A stretch of 64,000 nt of DNA, taken from an uncultured Lachnospiraceae bacterium. Its GTDB lineage: Bacteria > Bacillota > Clostridia > Lachnospirales > Lachnospiraceae. Shown one piece after another: positions 26,595-35,237 of the stretch (positions within the stretch are counted from its first letter, which is position 1; the number at the start of each line of letters is the position of its first letter). Under the pieces are notes generated by a model, which saw only the letters and a list, made by a program, of their open reading frames with translations, was not told the DNA's origin and did not search any database. Location: contig CAMOWK010000002.1 in NCBI GenBank assembly GCA_946628415.1, positions 124,001-188,000 on the forward strand, in the 5' to 3' direction. The translations under genes and the position numbers were made by a program.

Positions 26595-26645
26595 ACTTAA
26601 ATAGTGGGATTAAGCCCAGACTGATTAGTCCCGGAGGTTAGTAAG

Positions 26646-27374
26646 GTGCACTACAACTGTTTAATAGTAGATGACGAGGTAGAACTCGCCAAGATGACAG
26701 CTGAATACTTTGAAATGTTTGACGTAAAGACGCAGTACGTGGATAGTGCTGCGTCTTGTTATGATTTTTTGAGTAAAAATGCAGTTGACATAATACTTCT
26801 CGATATAAATCTTGGAGAGTTTTCGGGATTTGAAGTCTGTAAAAAGGTGAGAGAAGTGTATCAGCTTCCTATAATATTTATAAGTGCGCGACAGAGTGAT
26901 GATGATGTGCTTGTCGCCCTTAGTATAGGTGGAGATGACTATGTGAAAAAACCATATAGTCTCTCGGTGCTGCTTGCAAAGGTGAAGGTTAATCTTAAAC
27001 GGGTAAAACAGTTGGAAGAGCTTAAAAATAATGCATCAGAAATTATCACAGAAAAGAACCCGGACTTACCGGACAGTGACGCAGGATCTGAAGTAATATC
27101 CCTGGATGCTACCACCATGTCAGTTATAAGTAAAGGTGAAAGAATCCCATTAAAGGCGAAGGAGTTTGCACTGCTTTCCTGTCTCTATGAGCACAGAAAT
27201 ACTATTGTGACTAAAGAAATGCTTTTTGATGAGGTATGGGGAGATTCATTTTACTCAGATGGAACCCTGAATGTACACATCAGAAAACTGCGTGAGAAAT
27301 TAGAAGAGAATCCCAATGAACCTGAGTTTATCAAAACCATATGGGGTACGGGATATATATTGGAGCTGAAATGA
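26646..27374 (+). CDS. OmpR-family response regulator
   Basis: Start is GTG at 26646, with GGAGG 8 bases before it. The 242-residue protein has a receiver domain with DDE at 9-11, phosphorylated Asp53 (IILLDINL) and lysine in YVKKPYS. After a longer linker (about 120-145) comes a winged-helix domain with LKAKEFALLSCL and NVHIRKLREKLE. The kinase gene overlaps its end by four bases (ATGA). The likely target is the FtsX exporter at 23305-26554 or its own promoter. Confidence 0.92.
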   Translation: MHYNCLIVDDEVELAKMTAEYFEMFDVKTQYVDSAASCYDFLSKNAVDIILLDINLGEFSGFEVCKKVREVYQLPIIFISARQSDDDVLVALSIGGDDYVKKPYSLSVLLAKVKVNLKRVKQLEELKNNASEIITEKNPDLPDSDAGSEVISLDATTMSVISKGERIPLKAKEFALLSCLYEHRNTIVTKEMLFDEVWGDSFYSDGTLNVHIRKLREKLEENPNEPEFIKTIWGTGYILELK

Positions 27375-28540
27375 AACATTTTAGGAAAATATGTATAGTA
27401 TATGTTCTATTCATGATATTATCGTTTGTTTTCCTTCTTGTTGGATTACGAAGCGCAAATGTATTAAAAATCCGGGTAGATCATTACAGTGACCGGGAAA
27501 TGGAAATGTATAAAAAAGTATGGGACCGAATAAATGAGAGCATGCAGTACCGGGAATTTCAGATATTGAAATATGTTCTGATATTCTGGGTAATTATTTT
27601 TATTTTAGGATTAACTGTTCTTTTTATCATATATAGGAATGAACTTAGACCTGTTAAAGAGCTGGAAAAATGTGCATCGGAAATAGCAAGAGGCAATCTG
27701 GATATTTCACTTCCCATGCATAAAAACAATGTATTTGGAAGCTTTGCCGAAAGCTTTGATCTCATGCGGACAGAGATGAAAAAATCAAGAGACAGAGAGA
27801 TACAGGCAGAGCATGCGAGAAGAGAGCTTGTTGCGGAACTCAGTCATGATATAAAAACTCCTATAGCAACCATACAGGCTACATGCGAGGTTCTGGATCT
27901 TAAGAATCGAAGACGTCTTCTTGAACTTGATAAGTCGGGAGAGGATTCTATCCTTGTGGATAAAAAGGATATAGAGAATACATTGGAAAAAATAGGTTTT
28001 ATTGAGAATAAATCTGAAACAATTAACCGGCTGATACAAAATGTCCAGAAAGCAAATACCGATGATATGGAGGAACTTCAGGTAAATGTATCGGAAACTG
28101 ATTCAAGAGAGATAGAGAAATTCTTTGAAAGCCTTAAGTCCTACGGTAACATTATTCTTACAAATCACATACCTGAATGTCTTGTAATGGTTGACCTGCT
28201 TCGTATGGAACAGGTAATTGATAATATAGTCAGTAATTCATATAAGTATGCAGGTACGGATATAAAGGTCAGTTTTGCAGAGACTGAAGCTGTTCCGCAG
28301 ATTGACGGAAAAAAAGTTGCTTATGTGAAGATTACTATCCGCGACAGTGGAAAAGGCGTAGCTCCGGAGGAACTTCCTCTTATTATAGAAAAGTATTATA
28401 GAGGCGAAAACTCTGATGGAAAAGCAGGATATGGACTGGGCTTTTATCTTGTTAAACTCTATATGGAGAAACAAGGTGGCGGAATAGAGTATTACAACGA
28501 GAATGGTTTCGTGGTGGAACTTTTACTAAGAAAGGTATAA
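27371..28540 (+). CDS. Sensor histidine kinase with two membrane segments
   Basis: From the ATG at 27371 the product has 389 residues. Segment 1 (about 6-28), an outer loop of only about 35 residues, segment 2 (about 68-88), HAMP (89-145), HisKA with LVAELSHDIKTP (His159), and HATPase with NSYKYAG and GYGLGFYLVK. The very short loop means it can hardly bind a ligand alone and probably reads the transporter state, as Bce-type kinases do. A 15-25 residue insertion follows the HisKA helix (KNRRRLLELDKSGED). Confidence 0.9.
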   Translation: MKHFRKICIVYVLFMILSFVFLLVGLRSANVLKIRVDHYSDREMEMYKKVWDRINESMQYREFQILKYVLIFWVIIFILGLTVLFIIYRNELRPVKELEKCASEIARGNLDISLPMHKNNVFGSFAESFDLMRTEMKKSRDREIQAEHARRELVAELSHDIKTPIATIQATCEVLDLKNRRRLLELDKSGEDSILVDKKDIENTLEKIGFIENKSETINRLIQNVQKANTDDMEELQVNVSETDSREIEKFFESLKSYGNIILTNHIPECLVMVDLLRMEQVIDNIVSNSYKYAGTDIKVSFAETEAVPQIDGKKVAYVKITIRDSGKGVAPEELPLIIEKYYRGENSDGKAGYGLGFYLVKLYMEKQGGGIEYYNENGFVVELLLRKV

Positions 28541-28581
28541 AAGCGGCATAAGCAGTTATGCTGAATTATCCGGGTATCAGT

Positions 28582-29601
28582 ATGAAAAAAATATATGCAG
28601 TTATTCTAATAGCGGCTTTGTTGTGTACAACAGCCTGTTCCCTTAAAAACTTAGTTCCGGAGGATGCGAGAAGCCAGCCTTACAGTGAAGTGGAAGAACC
28701 ATGGACAAGTAAAGATGATATTAATTACAATGACCCAAATGTATATAAAAAATATGCTGCGGGATTTGTAAAGCTTCTTGATGAAAGAGATGAAGAAGGG
28801 ATTAAGAAGATGTTTTCAAAAGGACTTCTTCTTATGGAGGATACTGAAGAGGAACTTGATTCTTTATTAAAAAACTTTAAGGGTAATGTTAAAGATACAA
28901 CATATTTATCAGGCTCACTTGGTGCACGTGGATATGCCCAATGGTCGAAGACAGAACCGATAGCATGCTATGACAGCAGATTCTTCATCTATACCGATGA
29001 GGAAACTTACTATGTGGATTTTGGTATGTGTGCGGTAGATGAAAGCAGTCCTGACGGAAGGGATTCTGTTGGCATTACATTTCTTTATGTAATGACTCTC
29101 GATAAGGCATGCAACATGAAAAGAGATGTGAAGGATAAAACAGAGGATAGTAAAGAGTATTTAAATGTACTTACGTTTTCAGACGGAACGACCAAAGAAG
29201 TGAAATGCAAAACTGTAGGAACCAGTAATTGCTGTATAGATACGGAGTTTGGATCCGGTGAAGGATATACGGTACTTAATCTTACAGATGTATGGTCTAA
29301 AAATGAGGTGTTCAGACTGACCGGTACCAAAGATGATATCAGTCTTGACAAGATCAAGAAGCTTGATTACACAGACGGTAAGGCTGCAGCTGAGTTTTTT
29401 CTGGCTCACGAAGAATATGTTGAACCGAATGACAGAAGACATGTCTACAACATAACAGGTAGTGATAAAAAGGTAATGGTAGTCATAGGTGAGGATGATG
29501 ATACCGGGGAAAAGATGGTAACTTACGTAAGAATAGTAGATATAATGAAGCTTTATTCAGTTCAGGATAAAGTCATTATTTATGGAGAAAAGAAGAAATG
29601 A
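28582..29601 (+). CDS. Lipoprotein of unknown function
   Basis: I choose the ATG at 28582, which gives a compact lipoprotein signal (MKKIYAV..., lipobox CTTAC with Cys at about 19); an ATG at 28558 would add eight residues. Neither has a clear ribosome site. The mature part of about 320 residues is acidic and matches no family I know. It follows the kinase by about 40 bases, so it is probably in the same operon and may help to sense or bind the exported compound. Confidence 0.7.
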   Translation: MKKIYAVILIAALLCTTACSLKNLVPEDARSQPYSEVEEPWTSKDDINYNDPNVYKKYAAGFVKLLDERDEEGIKKMFSKGLLLMEDTEEELDSLLKNFKGNVKDTTYLSGSLGARGYAQWSKTEPIACYDSRFFIYTDEETYYVDFGMCAVDESSPDGRDSVGITFLYVMTLDKACNMKRDVKDKTEDSKEYLNVLTFSDGTTKEVKCKTVGTSNCCIDTEFGSGEGYTVLNLTDVWSKNEVFRLTGTKDDISLDKIKKLDYTDGKAAAEFFLAHEEYVEPNDRRHVYNITGSDKKVMVVIGEDDDTGEKMVTYVRIVDIMKLYSVQDKVIIYGEKKK

Positions 29602-29646
29602 CCCGGAGATGGTTGTGGTTGAAATTTTGACATCAGGTGAGTAGTA

Positions 29647-30198
29647 ATGTTATACATATTAAGACACGGAAAAACAGATTGGAATAATGAACTTCGTTTG
29701 CAGGGAAGGACAGATGTGCCGTTAAACGATGAAGGACGTGAAATGGCTGAAGTCGCCCGGGAAGAGTATAAAGATGTTCATTTTGATATATGTTATTCAT
29801 CACCTTTGCAGCGGGCAAAGGAGACAGCAGAGATACTTCTAAGAGGAAGAAATGTTCCGATAATCACAGATGACAGGCTTATGGAAATGAGTTTTGGCGA
29901 TTATGAGGGACTTAAATACAGTTTTGAAAAGTCTGAAAGCCCTATAAGTGTTATCTTCAGAGACCCCGGAAATTATAAAGAAAGTATAGGAGGAGCTGAA
30001 ACTTTCGAAGAACTGTTTAAGAGAACAGGGGAATTCCTTCGTGAAGTAGCATTACCGGAACTGGACAAAGGAAAGGACATCTTGATAGTAGGCCACGGTG
30101 CCATGAATTCAAGTATTTTTTGTCAGGTAAAAGGCATTCCGATAGAAAACTTCTGGAGCGCAGGGATTCCAAACTGTAAGCTGATGCAGCTTATATAG
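29647..30198 (+). CDS. Histidine phosphatase family protein (phosphoglycerate mutase-like)
   Basis: The 183-residue product has the RHGKT motif with phosphorylated His7, the family arginine in YSSPLQRAKETA, an acidic loop MEMSFGDYEG, and the second histidine in VGHGAMN. This is the small broad-specificity phosphatase class (GpmB/CobC-like), not a glycolytic mutase. AGGTGAG precedes the ATG. The substrate cannot be told. Its own TAG stop starts a run of 15 in-frame stop codons, described separately. Confidence 0.85.
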   Translation: MLYILRHGKTDWNNELRLQGRTDVPLNDEGREMAEVAREEYKDVHFDICYSSPLQRAKETAEILLRGRNVPIITDDRLMEMSFGDYEGLKYSFEKSESPISVIFRDPGNYKESIGGAETFEELFKRTGEFLREVALPELDKGKDILIVGHGAMNSSIFCQVKGIPIENFWSAGIPNCKLMQLI

Positions 30199-30201
30199 CA
30201 G

Positions 30202-30264
30202 TAAGAGTAGTAGGGAATATAGTAGTAGGCGTAGTAGTGAATTTAGTAGTAAGCGTAGTAGCCG
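30202..30264 (+). repeat. 12-bp tandem repeat forming an in-frame stop-codon array
   Basis: Directly after the phosphatase gene, and in its frame, 14 further stop codons fall within 60 bases (TAA 30202 to TAG 30259). The pattern is NNN-TAG-TAG-NNN with a 12-base period, five times from 30205. It contains no open frame. It may be only a drifting short repeat, but the frame match is exact. Confidence 0.8.
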
Positions 30265-30430
30265 GACTTGCCAGAAATATTGGCTTTTAAAACCGGATTA
30301 TGATAAGATATTTAGGATTATTCACAGTTATGACGGGATTGAAGTGACTACACTCAGAGATGAAAAGGTAGTCGGTGAATGATATTTTGCTCATTTACTG
30401 AAAAACGGGAAGAAATTAAAGGAGGTAAAT

Positions 30431-31471
30431 ATGGTAGGATTTGAAGGATATATGCACGGAGTGAATCTTGGAGGCTGGCTTTCACAGTGTGATCATACAA
30501 AGCAGCGTTACGATACATTTATAGTTGAAAAAGATATAGAGACGATAAAAAACTGGGGACTGGACCATGTAAGAGTGCCTGTTGATTATAATCTCGTTGA
30601 GGATGAAGAAGGTAATTATAAGGAAGAAGGTTTTGATTATCTTCAGCAGATAATCGACTGGTGCGGGAAATACGAATTAAATATGGTACTTGACCTTCAT
30701 AAGACCTATGGTTTCAGCTTTGATGAAGGTGAAGGGGAAAGCGGATTCTTTGATAATGCAGATTATCAGGAAAGATTCTACAGGCTTTGGAATGAGTTCT
30801 CAAAAAGATATGGTAAATACAGCGAAAGACTTTGTTTTGAAATCCTGAATGAAGTGACAGAGAAAAAATTCAGTGACAAGTGGAATGAGATTTCTACAAA
30901 ATGTATCAAAGTGATCAGGGAAAATGCACCCGATATAAAGATACTTCTTGGCGGTTATTACAATAACAGTATAGAAGCACTTGAAGATCTTGCAATGCCT
31001 TATGATGAAAATGTAGTTTACAACTTCCATTGCTACGAACCGCTGGTATTTACACATCAGGGAGCTTATTGGGCTGCCGGAATGAATACTGAATTCAGAA
31101 TGCCTTTCAAGTCAACATATGGAGAGTATATCGAATTTTCAAATAAGAATCTCAGCAATTATGCGGCTCTTGAAGAAAGTACAGTGGCCGGACTGGATAA
31201 GTCTAAGACGATTGATGCCGAGTACTTTAACAAAATGCTTGAAACAGCTGTGAAGGTTGCTGAGGAAAGAAATGTAAGGCTTTACTGTGGAGAGTACGGT
31301 GTTATAGACAGAGCATCTTCGGAAGATGCCCTGGACTGGTACAAAACTATATGTGAATGCTTTGATAATTTCGGCATTGGACGGGCTGCATGGACATATA
31401 AAGAAATGGATTTCGGAATCATGGATGCACACATGGATCCGGTGAGAGAAGAGCTCGTAAAAGTATTATAA
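30431..31471 (+). CDS. Glycoside hydrolase family 5, cytoplasmic
   Basis: The 346-residue protein is a GH5 (cellulase-fold) enzyme. It starts with HGVNLGGWL, has the acid/base Glu141 in EILNEV and the nucleophile Glu288 in CGEYG, plus VRVPVDY and NFHCYEP. There is no signal peptide or binding module, so it should act inside the cell on imported oligosaccharides. GVNLGGWL is also seen in beta-1,3-glucanases, so beta-1,3- or beta-1,4-gluco-oligosaccharides are both possible. GGAGG precedes the ATG. A hairpin follows at 31477. No sugar transporter gene adjoins it. Confidence 0.85.
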   Translation: MVGFEGYMHGVNLGGWLSQCDHTKQRYDTFIVEKDIETIKNWGLDHVRVPVDYNLVEDEEGNYKEEGFDYLQQIIDWCGKYELNMVLDLHKTYGFSFDEGEGESGFFDNADYQERFYRLWNEFSKRYGKYSERLCFEILNEVTEKKFSDKWNEISTKCIKVIRENAPDIKILLGGYYNNSIEALEDLAMPYDENVVYNFHCYEPLVFTHQGAYWAAGMNTEFRMPFKSTYGEYIEFSNKNLSNYAALEESTVAGLDKSKTIDAEYFNKMLETAVKVAEERNVRLYCGEYGVIDRASSEDALDWYKTICECFDNFGIGRAAWTYKEMDFGIMDAHMDPVREELVKVL

Positions 31472-31476
31472 AGTAT

Positions 31477-31506
31477 ATACCCTCATTAAGCAATTAATGA
31501 GGGTAT
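31477..31506 (+). terminator. Hairpin with GCAA tetraloop after the GH5 gene
   Basis: ATACCCTCATTAA (31477-31489) and its exact inverse (31494-31506) form a 13-pair stem closed by GCAA, a GNRA loop. Only a weak T-run follows, so termination may be partial and the next operon, 22 bases on, may be read through. Confidence 0.7.
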
Positions 31507-31528
31507 TACTCTTGTTTCGGAGGTTAAA

Positions 31529-32506
31529 ATGTCACTAATTGTAGAAAATCTGTTTAAAAAATATGGTGAGAAGACAGTTGTAGATAATATAAGTTTTTCA
31601 ATGGACAAACCGGGTGTTTATGCACTGCTCGGAACAAACGGTGCGGGTAAGACCACATCTATAAGGATGATACTCGGTATGCTTGATATGGATGGAGGAA
31701 AAGTGGTCTGGAATAACGGACCTTTAAATTTTGATACATGCAACATTGGCTATCTGGCAGAAGAAAGAGGACTCTATCCCAAATATCCTCTTATCGATCA
31801 GATAAGATATTTTGGTGAAATCAGGGGCATTGACAGAAAGACAGTGGATGAAAGGATAAAGTACTGGGCTGAAAGACTTAGGGTAGAAGAGTATATATAC
31901 CCTGAAAAAGCGGCAGAACTTCTGGCAGCAGAACAGGGTATAGATGTAAAGAAGTTGAGAAAGAAGCCTAAGATGCAGAGCCCCGATCAGCTTTCTAAGG
32001 GTAATCAGCAGAAGATTCAGTTTTTGATTGCCATGATTTCAGATCCCGAGCTTATAGTCCTCGATGAACCTTTTTCGGGACTTGATCCGGTTAATACAGA
32101 TATACTTAAGGAAGTTGTCAGAGAAGAGATAGCTGCCGGAAAGTATATAATAATGTCCAGTCATCAGATGGAGGTAGTTGAGGAGTTCTGTACGGATATA
32201 ACCATACTCAACAGATCAAAGGCAGTTGTAACCGGCAATCTCAATGAGATCAAAAAGTCATACGGCAGAGTGAATCTCGTTCTAAAAACCGAGGTGGATA
32301 TTACTGACTATATAAATAAAGCCGGAGTGGAGATACGTTCAGAGAAGGAGTTTGAATATCAATTAAAAGTATCAGGTGATGAACAGGCAAACAGACTTCT
32401 TAAGTCTCTCATTGATGCAGGAATAAATATTATAAAATTCGACTTAAAAGAGCTTTCGCTTCATGAGATCTTTGTAAAAGTAGTTGGGGAGGAAGCAAAT
32501 GAATAG
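31529..32506 (+). CDS. NatA-like ABC exporter ATPase with an insertion
   Basis: The 325-residue ATPase has Walker A GTNGAGKTT (35-43), an LAEERGLYPKYP Q-loop region typical of NatA, signature LSKGNQQK (155-162), Walker B LIVLDEPFSGLD and switch SHQME. The last 90 residues are the DUF4162-like tail of this class. About 30 residues (123-152, KAAELLAAEQ...KKPKMQ) are inserted before the signature, where relatives I know go straight on. GGAGG precedes the ATG. Two ABC permeases follow directly. NatAB systems export sodium or drugs; the substrate here is unknown. Confidence 0.88.
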   Translation: MSLIVENLFKKYGEKTVVDNISFSMDKPGVYALLGTNGAGKTTSIRMILGMLDMDGGKVVWNNGPLNFDTCNIGYLAEERGLYPKYPLIDQIRYFGEIRGIDRKTVDERIKYWAERLRVEEYIYPEKAAELLAAEQGIDVKKLRKKPKMQSPDQLSKGNQQKIQFLIAMISDPELIVLDEPFSGLDPVNTDILKEVVREEIAAGKYIIMSSHQMEVVEEFCTDITILNRSKAVVTGNLNEIKKSYGRVNLVLKTEVDITDYINKAGVEIRSEKEFEYQLKVSGDEQANRLLKSLIDAGINIIKFDLKELSLHEIFVKVVGEEANE

Positions 32507-33857
32507 TCGTGAAAATATATACAGCCTTAAAGGGATAGGCAAGGTGTTCAGGTTTACACTTGTACAGACCTTTAAGAATAAAAGATTTATCATTTCATTC
32601 ATCATGTTTGTTGTCATCATGATGGCGATAGGACCGATTCAGTATTTTTCGGGAAATGCAGGTAAAAAAGCTGCGGAGTCCTCGCAGATATATGAGCTCT
32701 CTTCGGAATCACTCAGTAAGCTTTATATCATAAATGAAACTCCTGTAGAGTTAAGTAAGGACAGTATAGCTTCGTCCATAAAAAATGATTATGATTTTGG
32801 AGATGGATCCGGTCTTATACTTGAATATAAAGAAAAAAGTGAAGAGGACAGTCTCCTTGGAGCTATCAGTGATAATGAGGGAGTTATAATCATTTCTCAG
32901 GATTCATCCGGTTTTCATGTGAAAGGCATTGTATCTGAAAACAGTAAAGCATCGGCAGATGATATTGATGCAGTTACAGCAACTGTCCGGGATGTGTTTG
33001 ATGAGGACAGGGTAAGGGCATCAGGTATGTCTGATTCTGATGTGGTTACCATCATGAAAGGCGTTGTTTCAAATGGCGTAATAACTGAAAAGGATTACAT
33101 TTCAGAACGTGACAATGAAGTTAAGCAGGGTGAATACTTTACCTACCTGCTGGGCTTTGATGTGATCATTTTTATGATTGCGTCACTTTCGTCTTCATAC
33201 ATAATTGCTTCGGTCACTGAAGAAAAGCAGTCAAAACTTGTGGAGTCGCTTCTTGTTAGTGTAAGACCGATGGCTCTTCTTGTAGGTAAGATATTCGGTA
33301 TGATGGCGTATGTAGTTCTTATGATTGTCTGCGGAATGGCAGGGTCAAGACTTACTGAGTTATTCATGCAAAGTGTTCTTGGACTTGATATGAGTGATCT
33401 GGATGAAGCCGGAATCAACTTTTCACTGTTTGCCGAAAATGGATTTAAAAGTATGCTGATTCTGATTGTCGGACTCATTCTTGCATATATTTTCTTTGGA
33501 TTTCTTAGCGGAGTCTTCGGAAGTGCGGCAAGTACTACGGAGGATATACAGAATGCAACCGGAACAATAATGACTGTTACCATGATAGGATATTTCGGGG
33601 CATTTATACTTGGAGCGATGGGGAAAGATGTGATAAATACAGTAATTTCACTTATTCCGCCGTTTTCATTTTTTACGGCACCGGTATTCTATATAACAGG
33701 CAGAATTCCGCTTTATATTCTTATAATCAGCTTCGTTATAGAATTGGCAGCTATAATTCTCATAGTTATGCTTTCCGCAAGAACCTACAGAACGCTTGTG
33801 CTTTCTGATTCATCCAGACCAAAGCTTATGGTAATCTTAAAAGCAGGAAGGAGGTAA
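32499..33857 (+). CDS. NatB-like ABC permease, first subunit
   Basis: The ATG at 32499 (GGGGAGG 6 bases before) gives 452 residues and overlaps the ATPase stop by 8 bases. It has a membrane segment near 25-45, an outer domain of about 170 residues, then six segments; the inner phrase TEEKQSKLVESLLVSVRP is characteristic of NatB/ABC-2 permeases. It likely pairs with the similar permease at 33863 and the ATPase at 31529. Confidence 0.85.
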   Translation: MNSRENIYSLKGIGKVFRFTLVQTFKNKRFIISFIMFVVIMMAIGPIQYFSGNAGKKAAESSQIYELSSESLSKLYIINETPVELSKDSIASSIKNDYDFGDGSGLILEYKEKSEEDSLLGAISDNEGVIIISQDSSGFHVKGIVSENSKASADDIDAVTATVRDVFDEDRVRASGMSDSDVVTIMKGVVSNGVITEKDYISERDNEVKQGEYFTYLLGFDVIIFMIASLSSSYIIASVTEEKQSKLVESLLVSVRPMALLVGKIFGMMAYVVLMIVCGMAGSRLTELFMQSVLGLDMSDLDEAGINFSLFAENGFKSMLILIVGLILAYIFFGFLSGVFGSAASTTEDIQNATGTIMTVTMIGYFGAFILGAMGKDVINTVISLIPPFSFFTAPVFYITGRIPLYILIISFVIELAAIILIVMLSARTYRTLVLSDSSRPKLMVILKAGRR

Positions 33858-33862
33858 GAGCA

Positions 33863-35230
33863 TTGTTTAAGAATTTTGATAAAGTATTCAAATTTACTTT
33901 CAGTAATCAGACAAAAACAAAGGGTTATAAATTCGGTACAGTCGCTATTGCAGTGCTTCTCATCCTGATTCCGATCATTATCGGAATTATCGCATCAAAG
34001 GTTATGGATGATAAAAAAGAGGGGTTAAAGATTTGCGGTGCAGAAAAGATATATATGGTAAATGAATCGTATCCGGATATTAACTACGATTTTCTTAATT
34101 TTGTCGGAGTAGAAGGCTATACAGAAATCATTTACGAAAATGCAGGCAGCATTGATGAAGCACTTGAAAAGATAAAAGCAGATGGCGAAAAACAAAGCTT
34201 TGTATATGATATATCTGTAAGTAAAGAATCAGTTGATTCAAGTATAATTCTTCCGGAGGATACACTTCTTTCAGAAGAAGAGGTCCAAAACTTTGATGAA
34301 TTCATTTCAAGAGCGGGTATGGTTTTTACGACAATTGCTATGGGAAAAAGCCTGAATGATCTTGGGATGACAAATATGTCAGTAGATTATGACGTATATA
34401 ACGTTAAAGGATATCAGGATGATGTTTCACTATATGAAAGCGATGATGCAGAGACAGATAAAAACAGCAGTGAAATTATTTCGGTATTCAGAATAATAAT
34501 AGTGATTATTACCGTGTTTGTTATATATATGGTTATAATCCTTTACGCATCAGGTGTTTCCCAGAATATAGTTATGGAGAAGACCAGCAAGCTTATGGAC
34601 ACCATGCTTATATCAGTCAAACCGGAAGCGCTTATAATGGGTAAGTATCTTGGTGTACTTGCGGCAGGAATGCTTCAATTACTGATCTGGTTTCTTTCAA
34701 TATGTGCCGGTATATTTGCAGCTACAAAGATTTTGGGAAGTGTATTTGAAGGAGCAGGGGATATAATAAAAGAGTTCCTGAAGATGATCAGCGATTCGGG
34801 CCTTTTTAAACCGGGGGCTGTTGTTATATCACTGCTTGTACTTATAGCCGGAATACTATTCTACACAAGTATAGCAGCGCTGCTTGGTTCGATTTCAAAC
34901 ACTCGTGAAGAGGTTGGTGCAAACCAGGGATTATTTGTAATGCTTGTTCTGATAAGCTTTTATTTTGTACTCTTTGGCGGAGCTATGTCCGGAAAGGATG
35001 TGCCTATGTGGCAGAATCTGGTTCCGTTTACATCAGCCATGGTACTTCCGTCGGGAATCTGTCTCGGAACAGTTCCTATGTATATTGCAATAATCGGACT
35101 TCTCCTTATCAGCGTATGTTCAGTTATCTTTATTATTCTTTCAGGGAAAATGTATCGCATGATGTCTCTTTATAAAGGTAACAGGATAAATATTGTTAAA
35201 GCATTTAAAATGCTGTTTTCCGGGGTATAA
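33863..35230 (+). CDS. NatB-like ABC permease, second subunit (TTG start)
   Basis: The start is TTG at 33863; GGAGG lies exactly 8 bases before it and no ATG competes. The 455-residue product has the same layout as its neighbour: segment about 22-44, a large outer domain, then six segments with MEKTSKLMDTMLISVKPEAL on the inner side. It begins 5 bases after the first permease. Two different permeases suggest a heterodimeric channel. Confidence 0.85.
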   Translation: MFKNFDKVFKFTFSNQTKTKGYKFGTVAIAVLLILIPIIIGIIASKVMDDKKEGLKICGAEKIYMVNESYPDINYDFLNFVGVEGYTEIIYENAGSIDEALEKIKADGEKQSFVYDISVSKESVDSSIILPEDTLLSEEEVQNFDEFISRAGMVFTTIAMGKSLNDLGMTNMSVDYDVYNVKGYQDDVSLYESDDAETDKNSSEIISVFRIIIVIITVFVIYMVIILYASGVSQNIVMEKTSKLMDTMLISVKPEALIMGKYLGVLAAGMLQLLIWFLSICAGIFAATKILGSVFEGAGDIIKEFLKMISDSGLFKPGAVVISLLVLIAGILFYTSIAALLGSISNTREEVGANQGLFVMLVLISFYFVLFGGAMSGKDVPMWQNLVPFTSAMVLPSGICLGTVPMYIAIIGLLLISVCSVIFIILSGKMYRMMSLYKGNRINIVKAFKMLFSGV

Positions 35231-35237
35231 AAGTTAT

